Assembly: GCA_044348925.1 (NCBI GenBank) | Contig: JBIKRY010000054.1 | Location: 1 to 19,472, forward strand | Source of the DNA: JAAFKA01 sp044348925 | GTDB taxonomy: Bacteria; Bacteroidota; Bacteroidia; Cytophagales; Thermoflexibacteraceae | DNA: 19,472 bases | Direction of reading: 5' to 3' | Shown here: positions 8,064 to 14,953 of the stretch, piece by piece | Layout: each line of letters begins with the position of its first letter | Numbering within the stretch: position 1 is the stretch's first letter | The notes under the pieces: generated by a model | What the model saw: the letters and a program-made list of their open reading frames with translations, nothing else | Database searches by the model: none | Told to the model about the DNA's origin: nothing | Made by a program: the position numbers and the translations under genes

Positions 8064-8300
8064 ACGTGAACTACGGATTAAAATATTGATAATCAATAAG
8101 TTATTATGTTTTTTATGCTATTTTTATAAAAATATAGCTTTTAGATGACTAGAAAAGTAAAATTTTAGTACCACTTAGACACGAAGAAACACTAAGTTTC
8201 ACAAAGAATTTCTTAGTGAAACTTAGTGTTTCTTCGTGTCTAAGTGGTACTAAAGATAGTAATATACCTAAAATTATTAAAATTAATCCATAGTTCACGT
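8064..8300. mobile_element. MITE-like non-coding mobile element, 237 bp
   Basis: The ends are inverted repeats of 18 bp with one mismatch: ACGTGAACTACGGATTAA at 8064-8081 and TTAATCCATAGTTCACGT at 8283-8300. Perfect 8-bp direct repeats (AAGTTGTA, 8056-8063 and 8301-8308) flank them, as expected of a target-site duplication. The interior has no significant open reading frame and is dominated by a 91-bp palindrome (8164-8254). Removing the element and one octamer restores a plausible empty site, itself a palindrome (ATTACAAGTTGTAAT). This architecture fits a miniature inverted-repeat transposable element mobilised in trans by a transposase elsewhere. I cannot name the parent insertion-sequence family. 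Several families make 8-bp duplications, so that length alone is not diagnostic. Confidence 0.78.
8164..8254. repeat. 91-bp near-perfect palindrome with periodic CACnAAG motif
   Basis: Arms 8164-8202 and 8216-8254 are exact reverse complements over 39 bp. The inner 13 bp continue the symmetry around position 8209, with a single mismatch at 8203/8215. In the left arm CAC occurs at 8172, 8180, 8190 and 8200, mostly followed by nAAG or a close variant, and the right arm mirrors this with GTG. As RNA it would form a very stable hairpin read from either strand, so it could end transcription from both neighbours. Confidence 0.9.
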
Positions 8301-8308
8301 AAGTTGTA
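8301..8308. repeat. right 8-bp target-site duplication (AAGTTGTA)
   Basis: Exact copy of the octamer at 8056-8063, starting at the first base after the right terminal inverted repeat. It lies 31 bp beyond the stop of the convergent WbqC-like gene. Confidence 0.8.
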
Positions 8309-8338
8309 ATAAATTTTATGTAGGTTTTTTGCTAAAAA

Positions 8339-8929
8339 TTAGACATCTAAAGATAAGTATTTTCCTTGACAAAAAATCAAATCTAAAATACTCAAATTGC
8401 TAACAAACTGATTACCAAATACTTGTGTATAAGGTTTGTAGCTAATAGCATTGACTTGAGCTGTTTGGTTTCGTTTATCAACAAATGGCAGCGTATAATT
8501 TTTGTGATAGGTTTCTGTATAGTAGATTTTTTTGGAATTGTTGAGAATTTTTAGCAATGTTTGCAATATATTTTTATTCAATTCAAACAGAGTTTCCACA
8601 GGTTGAAACAAAGATTTTGCGAGCATATCCTCATAATACGCAAAAAACGGAGAATTTCCATAAGCAGACTGTATGCTTCGCCAATGGATTTGTTGCCAAT
8701 TTTGTCTATTATCTAATTTTACCTCTGTTATCAGTTGTTTTTCGCCTTTTTCGGTGCTTAAAACAGGTACTGTAAGTCTTTCTATTTTATTTGCACCCAA
8801 AACATAACAACGGTTTCTATATGTTTGTTTGTTATAATTTTCGTGTTTTTCTATACATAAAGCCTCACTTTGTGCCAAAAAACTAAAAAACTGTATGGGT
8901 GGAAAATATTGTGTTTCTATTACTAACAT
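8339..8929 (-). CDS. WbqC-like family protein
   Basis: This 196-residue protein has the WbqC family pattern. It has an N-terminal strand followed by QYFPPIQFFSFL (7-18), then HENYNKQTYRNRC (29-41), a GANK turn and LTVPV (52-56), HWRSIQSAYGNSPFFAYYED (82-101), and the late YKPYTQVFG and NLSILDLIFCQG segments (164-189). WbqC-like genes are found in O-antigen or sugar clusters and as single genes in Bacteroidota. A role in sugar or aminotransferase chemistry is suggested by context elsewhere, but no reaction is established for this branch. Length is typical. ATG start; a promoter-like box lies about 70 bp upstream. It is convergent with the ABC ATPase and separated from it by the mobile element. 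Confidence 0.85.
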   Translation of the reverse strand: MLVIETQYFPPIQFFSFLAQSEALCIEKHENYNKQTYRNRCYVLGANKIERLTVPVLSTEKGEKQLITEVKLDNRQNWQQIHWRSIQSAYGNSPFFAYYEDMLAKSLFQPVETLFELNKNILQTLLKILNNSKKIYYTETYHKNYTLPFVDKRNQTAQVNAISYKPYTQVFGNQFVSNLSILDLIFCQGKYLSLDV

Positions 8930-8998
8930 ATTTTTGAAATTGGAATAAACTTTTTGCGAATGTCTAATAAACTATATGTAATCAATAGTTTTCCGCAT

Positions 8999-9031
8999 CA
9001 AATTTATGGATATTTTTGGTACTATTCCAAA
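8999..9031 (-). promoter_or_regulatory. candidate Bacteroidota promoter for the WbqC-like gene
   Basis: Read on the minus strand, TAAATTTG (8999-9006) fits the -7 consensus TAnnTTTG, and TTTG (9028-9031) lies 21 bp upstream, within the usual range for the -33 element. It is the only candidate box in the window that has both elements. The start codon is about 70 bp downstream. Confidence 0.5.
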
Positions 9032-9119
9032 GTTTTTTATCTATTCGGTATCATATAAAATCATCTAAATTGTTTACTAACTAACTAAAATATAAAAATT
9101 TTAAAAAAATTGCATATTT

Positions 9120-9147
9120 GTACTACGTAGGTCAAGCTACGTAGTAC
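9120..9147 (-). terminator. 11-bp hairpin after the coiled-coil gene
   Basis: GTACTACGTAG at 9120-9130 pairs with CTACGTAGTAC at 9137-9147 around a 6-nt loop. It sits 13 bp beyond the stop of the minus-strand coiled-coil gene. On that strand a T-rich tract follows about a dozen bases later, so it is a plausible intrinsic terminator. Confidence 0.65.
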
Positions 9148-9160
9148 GTTTAGCATTAGC

Positions 9161-10270
9161 TTATTTTTGTTTTTGTTGCTTTGCTTGTTCCAATGCAATT
9201 TCTCGCATGGCATCAAAAGATTTTCCGTTGGCAGTGCCTTCCAATGCCTTAATAGCCAATTCTTTTGCTTGTTTTAGCATATCTGCCAACTCTGCACGAA
9301 CATTTTTTACTTGTTCATTTTGCTGTGCCAAATTATCTTCTAATGCCTTGATTTTCAACTCATTCACTCGTCTTAAACCTTCGGCATCTTTTGCCAATAA
9401 ATTTGCCTGCACTTCGTAATTGCGTCTAATTGCCCCTTTAGTTTCTTCTTTTACTTTTTTAAGTTCTTTCTCTAATTTGTCGGGCAGTTCCTCCGCTTTA
9501 CTTTGTGTGTCTGCATATTCTTTTTCTTGCAATGCCAATGTTTTTTCTTTCTCCTCTAATTCTTTTTCTGTATTTTCTTTGTTTTCTTGCAAAGTATCGT
9601 ACCATTTTTTCTTTTCCTGCTCAAAAACATCTTTGGCAAGTTTTCGTTCTTGTTCTATTTTGTACAAATAGCTGTCATTTTCTCGTTTCCGTTCTTTCAA
9701 CAAATTAGCATTTCTTTCCCGCAGTCGCAACTCATATTCCTCTTTATTTTTGTTCCATGCTTTTTGTTTTTCGTCCCACAACTTGCCAACATTTTCTTCT
9801 TGTTCTTGAATTTCTTTGGCAAATAATTTAGCTTTTTCGTTATATTCTTCTACTAAATTTGGCAATGTATTTTCGTGGATACTTTCAATATTGTGCAATT
9901 CCTTGACATAATTTTCAATAGCAATAATTTGTTTTTGAATTTCGGCTAATTCGCCTGCTTCTTTGGTCAATTTGCCCGACAAATCACTCCCCGCATTGCC
10001 AAACCCATCTTTAATCTGCTCAAAAACGTGGATAATATCTTCCACTTGGTATTTTTCGGGCATTTTTTGGTTATTGCTTTGCGTGTTTGCATTGTTATTG
10101 GGACTTGTTACAAGCACTGTTGCTTGCGTAGTTGCCTGTTTAGCCAAACGACTAACTTCCGTTTCGAGGTTTTTTTTGTCTTTTGCCAAATTTTGCAATT
10201 CTTTCAAAAGGTCGTTATACGCCTGCAACATTTCGGCTTTGGTGTGTTTATCATTCAACTGTTTTGCCAT
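9161..10270 (-). CDS. long coiled-coil protein of unknown function
   Basis: This 369-residue protein is highly charged (Glu/Lys/Gln/Ala-rich) with no signal peptide and no transmembrane segment, so it is presumably cytoplasmic. A short coiled coil (about 10-48) is followed by a Thr/Asn/Gln-rich, probably disordered linker (about 46-70: SPNNNANTQSNNQ). A small segment (71-97: EDIIHVFEQIKDGFGNAGSD) leads into a nearly continuous coiled coil to about residue 350, including KKWYDTLQENKENTEKELEEKEK. The C-terminus ends in a K/Q-rich tail. I recognise no catalytic motif or named family. A filament, scaffold or spacer role is inference from composition only. ATG start; a TAnnTTTG box lies about 50 bp upstream, and a hairpin follows the stop. 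Confidence 0.8.
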   Translation of the reverse strand: MAKQLNDKHTKAEMLQAYNDLLKELQNLAKDKKNLETEVSRLAKQATTQATVLVTSPNNNANTQSNNQKMPEKYQVEDIIHVFEQIKDGFGNAGSDLSGKLTKEAGELAEIQKQIIAIENYVKELHNIESIHENTLPNLVEEYNEKAKLFAKEIQEQEENVGKLWDEKQKAWNKNKEEYELRLRERNANLLKERKRENDSYLYKIEQERKLAKDVFEQEKKKWYDTLQENKENTEKELEEKEKTLALQEKEYADTQSKAEELPDKLEKELKKVKEETKGAIRRNYEVQANLLAKDAEGLRRVNELKIKALEDNLAQQNEQVKNVRAELADMLKQAKELAIKALEGTANGKSFDAMREIALEQAKQQKQK

Positions 10271-10320
10271 AACTTTACGTTTTAGAGGTTTGTATTTGTG
10301 TGATTAATTTTTTATTTATT

Positions 10321-10328
10321 CAAAGATA
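10321..10328 (-). promoter_or_regulatory. candidate -7 box (TATCTTTG) for the coiled-coil gene
   Basis: The minus-strand octamer TATCTTTG fits TAnnTTTG exactly and lies 51 bp before the start codon. No TTTG is seen at the expected -33 distance, so this rests on one element. It is arranged back to back with the sufB candidate box at 10412. Confidence 0.4.
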
Positions 10329-10411
10329 CTTTCGTAGAACGTAAGCTATGGACGTAGTAAAAAAATGATTTTATTTTTTTTCCCAAAAAACAATAAGCTA
10401 ATAAAATTGTT

Positions 10412-10419
10412 TACCTTTG
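10412..10419 (+). promoter_or_regulatory. candidate -7 box (TACCTTTG) for sufB
   Basis: TACCTTTG matches TAnnTTTG exactly. A transcript starting just downstream would have a leader of roughly 75 nt that begins at the first of two hairpins (10427-10459). No -33 TTTG is found at the right distance. Confidence 0.45.
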
Positions 10420-10426
10420 TAGAATC

Positions 10427-10478
10427 AATCTAAATAAGATAACAAAATTTATTTAGATTACAATACGCTTTAGCGTAT
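10427..10478 (+). promoter_or_regulatory. two hairpins in the sufB leader
   Basis: Hairpin 1 is AATCTAAATAA (10427-10437) with TTATTTAGATT (10449-10459), 11 bp perfect with an 11-nt loop. Hairpin 2 is ATACGCT (10463-10469) with AGCGTAT (10472-10478). They are 3 bp apart and end 23 bp before the sufB start. They could be an operator for a dimeric regulator, an RNA structure controlling stability, or both. I do not recognise a known Fe-S regulator site. Confidence 0.45.
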
Positions 10479-10501
10479 AGCATACTTATAATAATTTAGC
10501 T

Positions 10502-11935
10502 ATGGAAATTTTAGACGAAATCACTAATTCAGAGTATAAATACGGTTTTGTAACAGATATAGAAAACGAACAATCACCCATTGGATTGAGTGAAGATACA
10601 GTAAGATTCATCTCTGCCAAAAAAAATGAGCCAGAATGGATGTTGGAATGGCGACTAAAAGCCTACCAACAATGGAAAAAAATGTCCGAACCATTATGGG
10701 CAAATGTAGTTCACCCAGCCATTAATTATGACGATATTATCTACTATTCTGCTCCCAAACAAAAAGTAGCACCAACGAGTTTAGATGAAATAGACCCAGA
10801 ATTATTAGCAACATTTGAAAAATTAGGCATTTCTTTAAATGAACAGAAACGTCTTTCGGGTATTGCTGTAGATGTCGTAATGGATAGTATTTCCGTAAAA
10901 ACAACTTTTAAAGAAAGTTTAGCGGAATTAGGCATTATTTTTTGTGCCATTAGTGAAGCTATTCAAGAGCATCCTGAATTAGTTCGCAAATATTTGGGTT
11001 CTGTAGTTCCTATTGCCGACAATTATTTTGCAGCCTTAAATTGTGCAGTTTTTTCTGACGGCTCTTTTTGTTATATTCCTAAAGGTGTTCGTTGCCCAAT
11101 GGAATTATCGACTTATTTCCGTATCAATGCAGCAAATACAGGGCAATTTGAAAGAACTTTGTTGATAGCAGACGAAGGAAGTTATGTGAGTTATCTCGAA
11201 GGTTGCACTGCACCTATGCGAGATGAAAACCAATTACACGCAGCAGTAGTAGAATTAATAGCCATGAAAGATGCCGAAATTAAATATTCTACAGTACAAA
11301 ATTGGTATCCAGGGAATAAAGAAGGCAAAGGAGGCATTTATAATTTTGTTACCAAACGAGGAATTTGTGCAGGAGATAATTCAAAAATTTCGTGGACACA
11401 AGTCGAAACAGGCTCTGCAATTACGTGGAAATATCCAAGTTGTATTTTGAAAGGAGATAATTCGGTGGGTGAATTTTATTCGGTGGCAGTTACTAACAAT
11501 TATCAACAAGCCGACACAGGTACAAAAATGATTCATATTGGCAAAAACACACGCAGTCGCATAGTTTCAAAGGGAATTTCGGCAGGCAAAAGCCAAAATT
11601 CTTATCGTGGGCAAGTCAAAATAATGAAACGTGCCGAAAATTCTCGCAATTTTTCGCAATGTGATTCTTTGTTGATGGGGGACAAATGTGGTGCACATAC
11701 GTTTCCTTACATAGAAGTAGAAAATAATACCGCAAAAGTAGAACACGAAGCAACAACCTCAAAAATAGGTGAAGACCAAATTTTTTATTGCAACCAACGA
11801 GGTATAGATACCGAACAAGCCGTAGCATTGATAGTAAATGGCTATTGCAAAGAAGTATTAAATCAATTACCAATGGAATTTGCAGTAGAAGCCCAAAAAT
11901 TATTGGCAGTAAGTTTGGAAGGAAGTGTAGGGTAA
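10502..11935 (+). CDS. sufB: Fe-S cluster assembly protein SufB
   Basis: This 477-residue protein is SufB over its full length, the scaffold subunit of the SufBCD complex that builds [Fe-S] clusters in the cytosol. Family stretches include EPEWMLEWRLKAYQQW (about 40-55), YIPKGVRCPMELSTYFRIN, LIADEGSYVSYLEGCTAPMRDENQLHAAVVEL and the ending MEFAVEAQKLLAVSLEGSVG. The conserved Cys in GDKCGAHT (about residue 396) and the Glu in SKIGED (about 424) probably correspond to residues needed for cluster formation in E. coli SufB. It has a structured leader and is closed by a hairpin 20 bp after the stop. The next gene is convergent and unrelated, so sufC, sufD and sufS are not adjacent. That is unusual, since suf genes are normally in one operon. 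Confidence 0.96.
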   Translation: MEILDEITNSEYKYGFVTDIENEQSPIGLSEDTVRFISAKKNEPEWMLEWRLKAYQQWKKMSEPLWANVVHPAINYDDIIYYSAPKQKVAPTSLDEIDPELLATFEKLGISLNEQKRLSGIAVDVVMDSISVKTTFKESLAELGIIFCAISEAIQEHPELVRKYLGSVVPIADNYFAALNCAVFSDGSFCYIPKGVRCPMELSTYFRINAANTGQFERTLLIADEGSYVSYLEGCTAPMRDENQLHAAVVELIAMKDAEIKYSTVQNWYPGNKEGKGGIYNFVTKRGICAGDNSKISWTQVETGSAITWKYPSCILKGDNSVGEFYSVAVTNNYQQADTGTKMIHIGKNTRSRIVSKGISAGKSQNSYRGQVKIMKRAENSRNFSQCDSLLMGDKCGAHTFPYIEVENNTAKVEHEATTSKIGEDQIFYCNQRGIDTEQAVALIVNGYCKEVLNQLPMEFAVEAQKLLAVSLEGSVG

Positions 11936-11955
11936 TAATTTGTGTAGTATAGTTA

Positions 11956-11995
11956 ATGCTGAGTTTGTAGATAGCATATTTTACAAACTCAGCAT
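11956..11995. terminator. 14-bp hairpin between convergent sufB and the FSU-domain gene
   Basis: ATGCTGAGTTTGTA at 11956-11969 pairs perfectly with TACAAACTCAGCAT at 11982-11995 (12-nt loop). It is central in the 67-bp gap between two convergent stop codons. A TATAATTTTTA tract follows on the plus strand, so it should work for sufB and may serve both genes. Confidence 0.75.
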
Positions 11996-12002
11996 ATAAT
12001 TT

Positions 12003-12614
12003 TTAGTCTTTTACACAACGGCAACTATAGGCATAGGTTACATCATGGTTTGTACGATATACTTGGTCAGAACCCGCATTGAAAGAACGGCGGAATGCAG
12101 TACCTTCGGTAATATGTGGCGTTGCAGTCCAATAAAACCCATTTTCATTCAAGCCGCCAAAACTACCATCTGTATGTCTAAAACCTCCTAAATGTAAATT
12201 CATACCACTTTTGCCTTTTACTTTTAGTTGCTTGCCTTGGTCTGTTCCTCTAAATCCAATGTCATTGGCTTGCGTTGCGTCCATTCCTAAACTTACCTCT
12301 AATTTTTGCCACTCTTCGTCTGTTGGCAAGTGCCAATAGGTTGGGCAGGCTTTTTTGGCAGCTTCCCATGTGTAGAGTTTGCCTTTTCCACTTGTTTTTT
12401 TGTTATTAAACCAATAAGAACCAGGGGTTTCAAAAATCAAATTTTCGGCAAGCCACGTCTGTTCTCCAATTTTTACGGTTTTATAAATAGTCCCATCTCT
12501 ACCGTCTGTCATTTCACCTGTTTCTATTTTAGTAGTTTTGCTGGTCATTGCCATCAAACTTGCTACAGCAACTGTAGCCACGCCTACAAAGGCTAAAAAT
12601 TTATTGCGTTTCAT
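12003..12614 (-). CDS. secreted Fibrobacter succinogenes major paralogous domain protein
   Basis: This 203-residue protein has a basic N-terminus and a hydrophobic segment (MKRNKFLAFVGVATVAVASLM) that acts as a signal peptide or lipid-free anchor; no lipobox cysteine is seen. The mature part fits the FSU major paralogous domain: IYKTVKIGEQTWLAENL (43-59), GKLYTWEAAKKACPTYWHLPTDEEW (78-102), FGGLNENGFYWTATP (152-166) and the C-terminal YSCRCVKD (196-203). The fold is C-type-lectin/formylglycine-enzyme-like, but the family has no defined catalytic role and is taken to be an extracellular or cell-surface domain, often in many copies per genome. ATG start. It lies 82 bp downstream of the helicase gene on the same strand. 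Confidence 0.88.
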   Translation of the reverse strand: MKRNKFLAFVGVATVAVASLMAMTSKTTKIETGEMTDGRDGTIYKTVKIGEQTWLAENLIFETPGSYWFNNKKTSGKGKLYTWEAAKKACPTYWHLPTDEEWQKLEVSLGMDATQANDIGFRGTDQGKQLKVKGKSGMNLHLGGFRHTDGSFGGLNENGFYWTATPHITEGTAFRRSFNAGSDQVYRTNHDVTYAYSCRCVKD

Positions 12615-12696
12615 AAAGTTATTTGTGTTTGGTTGTTATTCGCAAAAATTATGCTATTTTTTTATTCTTTTTATTGGTATTTGATGTAGTAATATC

Positions 12697-14151
12697 TTAT
12701 TTAGTTTCCTCAAAAAAAGATGGGTGAAAATTTACCAAATACAATTCCTTGATAGCCCTCGTCAAAGCTGTGTAAAGCCAACGCAAAAATTCAATATTCA
12801 TCATCTGTTCATTCAAATATCCTTGTTCCACAAAAACAATATCCCACTGTCCGCCTTGTGCTTTGTGGCAAGTCATTGCATACGCAAATTTTACTTGTAA
12901 GGCATTCAAATAGGCATCTTTTTTGATTTGTTGGAATTTTTCTCTTGGTTTAGTAATATGTGCATAATCTTCTTGCACTGCTGTATAAATAGTTTTGTGG
13001 TCATCTTGTGATAAATTAGGCTCATAAGAAGTTAAAGTTTTTAGGTGCACAGTTGCCTCGAAATATGGGTGGTCGGGATAATCCAACAAACGCAAAGACA
13101 AAGTAGCAAATCTAAACCCATATTTTTCTTCAAATCGCATAATTTTCATTACTTCCACAAACTCGCCATTTGCCAAAAAAACCGCAGGAGATTCCTTTGG
13201 CAACCACGTATAATTATTACGAACTACTAATAAATAATCTCCTGCTGTAATTTCAGTATCTCTAAAGTGAATTTGGTTGCGAATATATTGGTTAAATTGC
13301 ACTGCCGATTTATTGCTTCGACAGATAACAATGCTATTTTCTATGCCATATTTTCGGTAGGCATATCGAAGACCATCTTCGAGTTTTTCGGAGGTCATTC
13401 GATAAATATCTTTGTATAACTTGGTTTCAAATTTGATTTTAACTTCTTGTAAAGCTATTTGGTTTCTAATAAATGTCGCATTTTCTAATATTCCCGATTG
13501 GCTTTCTTGTCGCATTACTTCGGTTAGCAAATGTTCGGTAACTTGCAAACGATAATTTCTATACAAATATTCTTTTTCTAAAGCAGGACTTAAAGCAGAG
13601 TTTACAGGTGGTAATTGTGCAGTATCCCCAATCAATAGCAATTTATTGTTATTTTTTTCTTCACTTTCAAACACAAATTCGATTAAATCACTCAATAAAC
13701 TATTTCCTCCAATATCTCTATCATCTGTTATCATCGAAGATTCATCTACAATAAATATCGTATTTTTATGATAATTGGTCGTTAATTCGAAGATAAAACG
13801 TCCTGTTTCGGTATCGGCAGCCTTATAAATACTTCGGTGAATGGTGCTTGCTTGGCGATTGGTATAAGCAGAAATGACTTTGGCAGCCCGTCCTGTGGGT
13901 GCTAACAAAACTACTTTGTAACCAAAACTTGGCAGAGTTTTTACCAATAAACTCACTGTAGTAGTTTTTCCTGTTCCTGCATAACCTTTTAATAGAAATG
14001 TTAAACGGTCTGTTGTTTTATCCAAAATAAATTTATCCCACAACTTAAAAAGTTTATATTGCCCTTGTGTAGGTGTAATAGTGCCATAAGACAACATTTG
14101 CTCGGAAGGAAGTTTGGTAATTTTGCTAAGCTGTTGGCTTTCTGTTTTCAT
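12697..14151 (-). CDS. RecD-like superfamily 1 DNA helicase / AAA ATPase
   Basis: This 484-residue protein has SF1B helicase motifs in order (numbered from the ATG at 14151): motif I GYAGTGKTT (56-64), Ia LLAPTGRAAKV (82-92), motif II VDESSM (135-140), motif III LLIGDTAQLPPV (172-183), motif IV-like TEVMRQ (210-215), and the C-terminal UvrD_C_2 part with AMTCHKAQGGQWDIVFVE (425-442) and WLYTALTRA (458-466). Together these mark a 5'-3' DNA helicase of the RecD/Dda type, acting in repair or replication restart. It lacks the long N-terminal region of RecD2. The frame extends to a TTG at 14211, but the ATG at 14151 is preferred because the extra 20 residues look unlike the family. Confidence 0.9.
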   Translation of the reverse strand: MKTESQQLSKITKLPSEQMLSYGTITPTQGQYKLFKLWDKFILDKTTDRLTFLLKGYAGTGKTTTVSLLVKTLPSFGYKVVLLAPTGRAAKVISAYTNRQASTIHRSIYKAADTETGRFIFELTTNYHKNTIFIVDESSMITDDRDIGGNSLLSDLIEFVFESEEKNNNKLLLIGDTAQLPPVNSALSPALEKEYLYRNYRLQVTEHLLTEVMRQESQSGILENATFIRNQIALQEVKIKFETKLYKDIYRMTSEKLEDGLRYAYRKYGIENSIVICRSNKSAVQFNQYIRNQIHFRDTEITAGDYLLVVRNNYTWLPKESPAVFLANGEFVEVMKIMRFEEKYGFRFATLSLRLLDYPDHPYFEATVHLKTLTSYEPNLSQDDHKTIYTAVQEDYAHITKPREKFQQIKKDAYLNALQVKFAYAMTCHKAQGGQWDIVFVEQGYLNEQMMNIEFLRWLYTALTRAIKELYLVNFHPSFFEETK

Positions 14152-14324
14152 AGCAATTATAGGATTTGTTAAATAAGTAAGTAAATTTAAGTTGCTAAAT
14201 TGTAAATTCAAAATTATTATTATTTTTACTGAAAATTACTTGTGGATAGAATATCCTATAAAAATAAGCTACAAGTTTTGTCTAAACTTATCATCACTTT
14301 GCCTAATTTGTAAGTACAACTAAG

Positions 14325-14332
14325 CAAAATTA
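14325..14332 (-). promoter_or_regulatory. candidate -7 box (TAATTTTG) for the helicase gene
   Basis: Minus-strand octamer TAATTTTG fits TAnnTTTG. It is about 170 bp before the preferred start at 14151, in the 291-bp divergent region shared with the LysM gene. No -33 element is evident. The rest of this gap (14152-14442) is AT-rich with no gene or strong repeat. Confidence 0.3.
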
Positions 14333-14442
14333 GTTTAGCTTATTTTCATTGCTAAGTAACGTATAGGCAACAATTAGAATAATTTAGCATATACCATTAA
14401 AAATTTACAACTACTTACTACCTTTATTTTTGCAAAAATATT

Positions 14443-14910
14443 ATGGAAAAACGGACTATTTTTTTGTTAATCGGGGCTATTTTTGTGGCTGTGATGGTCT
14501 ATATCAGTATAGATATGTTGAGTAAAACCACGCCTCCTTGGAAACGAGTAAAGAAAAAAGCTACAGATTCGCTAATGGAATTGAGTGGAGATAGAATTTT
14601 GTTTCCTGATACTACTATTTTTGTGTATAAAGTACAAAAAAATGAATCTATTAGTAGCATTGCCGACAAATTTTATTGCAAAATAGATTCTATTAAACTT
14701 TGGAATGAATTAGCAAGTAATAATTTGAAAGAAAATCAATCTTTGTTAATCAAAGTACGTGCAATACATCTTGTAGAAAAAAATGAGTTTTTAGAAAAAA
14801 TTGCCCAAAAATATTCGGTAGATATGAAAACTATTTTGAAAGCAAATGGCATTAAAAAACCAGAACAATTACGGGCTAATCAAAAATTAATCATTCCAAA
14901 ACAACGCTAA
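14443..14910 (+). CDS. membrane-anchored protein with two LysM domains
   Basis: This 155-residue protein has one N-terminal transmembrane helix (about 5-26) that is probably an uncleaved anchor, then a basic linker (PPWKRVKKK). Two LysM modules follow, at about 60-104 (FVYKVQKNESISSIADKFYCK ... NQSLLIKV) and 108-152 (IHLVEKNEFLEKIAQKYSVDMKTILKANGI ... NQKLIIP). It would display a peptidoglycan-binding pair on the periplasmic side. The first module keeps the SIKLWNEL segment seen in the LysM protein at 1977-2750 (DSLLFWNKL), so the two share one LysM subtype. No enzyme domain is attached, and a cell-wall tether or adaptor is the likely role. ATG start. Confidence 0.85.
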   Translation: MEKRTIFLLIGAIFVAVMVYISIDMLSKTTPPWKRVKKKATDSLMELSGDRILFPDTTIFVYKVQKNESISSIADKFYCKIDSIKLWNELASNNLKENQSLLIKVRAIHLVEKNEFLEKIAQKYSVDMKTILKANGIKKPEQLRANQKLIIPKQR

Positions 14911-14953
14911 ATAAGACAAAATATTACTTTTCAAGACTTGTAATAGCGTTGTT
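14900..14953 (+). terminator. 10-bp inverted repeat spanning the end of the LysM gene
   Basis: AACAACGCTA (14900-14909, including the last codons) pairs with TAGCGTTGTT (14944-14953). The 34-nt loop is long for an intrinsic terminator and the T tract after it is weak (TGTTTTTTG at 14961-14969), so this is tentative. Confidence 0.35.

Noticed and set aside
8041..8338. Possibility that the palindrome region is a CRISPR or a small RNA gene
   Set aside because: There are no direct repeats separated by unique spacers; the structure is a single palindrome between inverted ends with a target duplication, which a mobile element explains better.
9207..10307. Open frames on the plus strand opposite the coiled-coil gene
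   Set aside because: They are Ser/Phe/Cys-rich, several overlap each other, and they are what is expected from reading the complement of Glu/Lys/Gln/Leu-rich coding sequence. No family features.
14152..14211. N-terminal extension of the helicase from a TTG codon
   Set aside because: The 20 extra residues do not resemble the family and an ATG is available at 14151.
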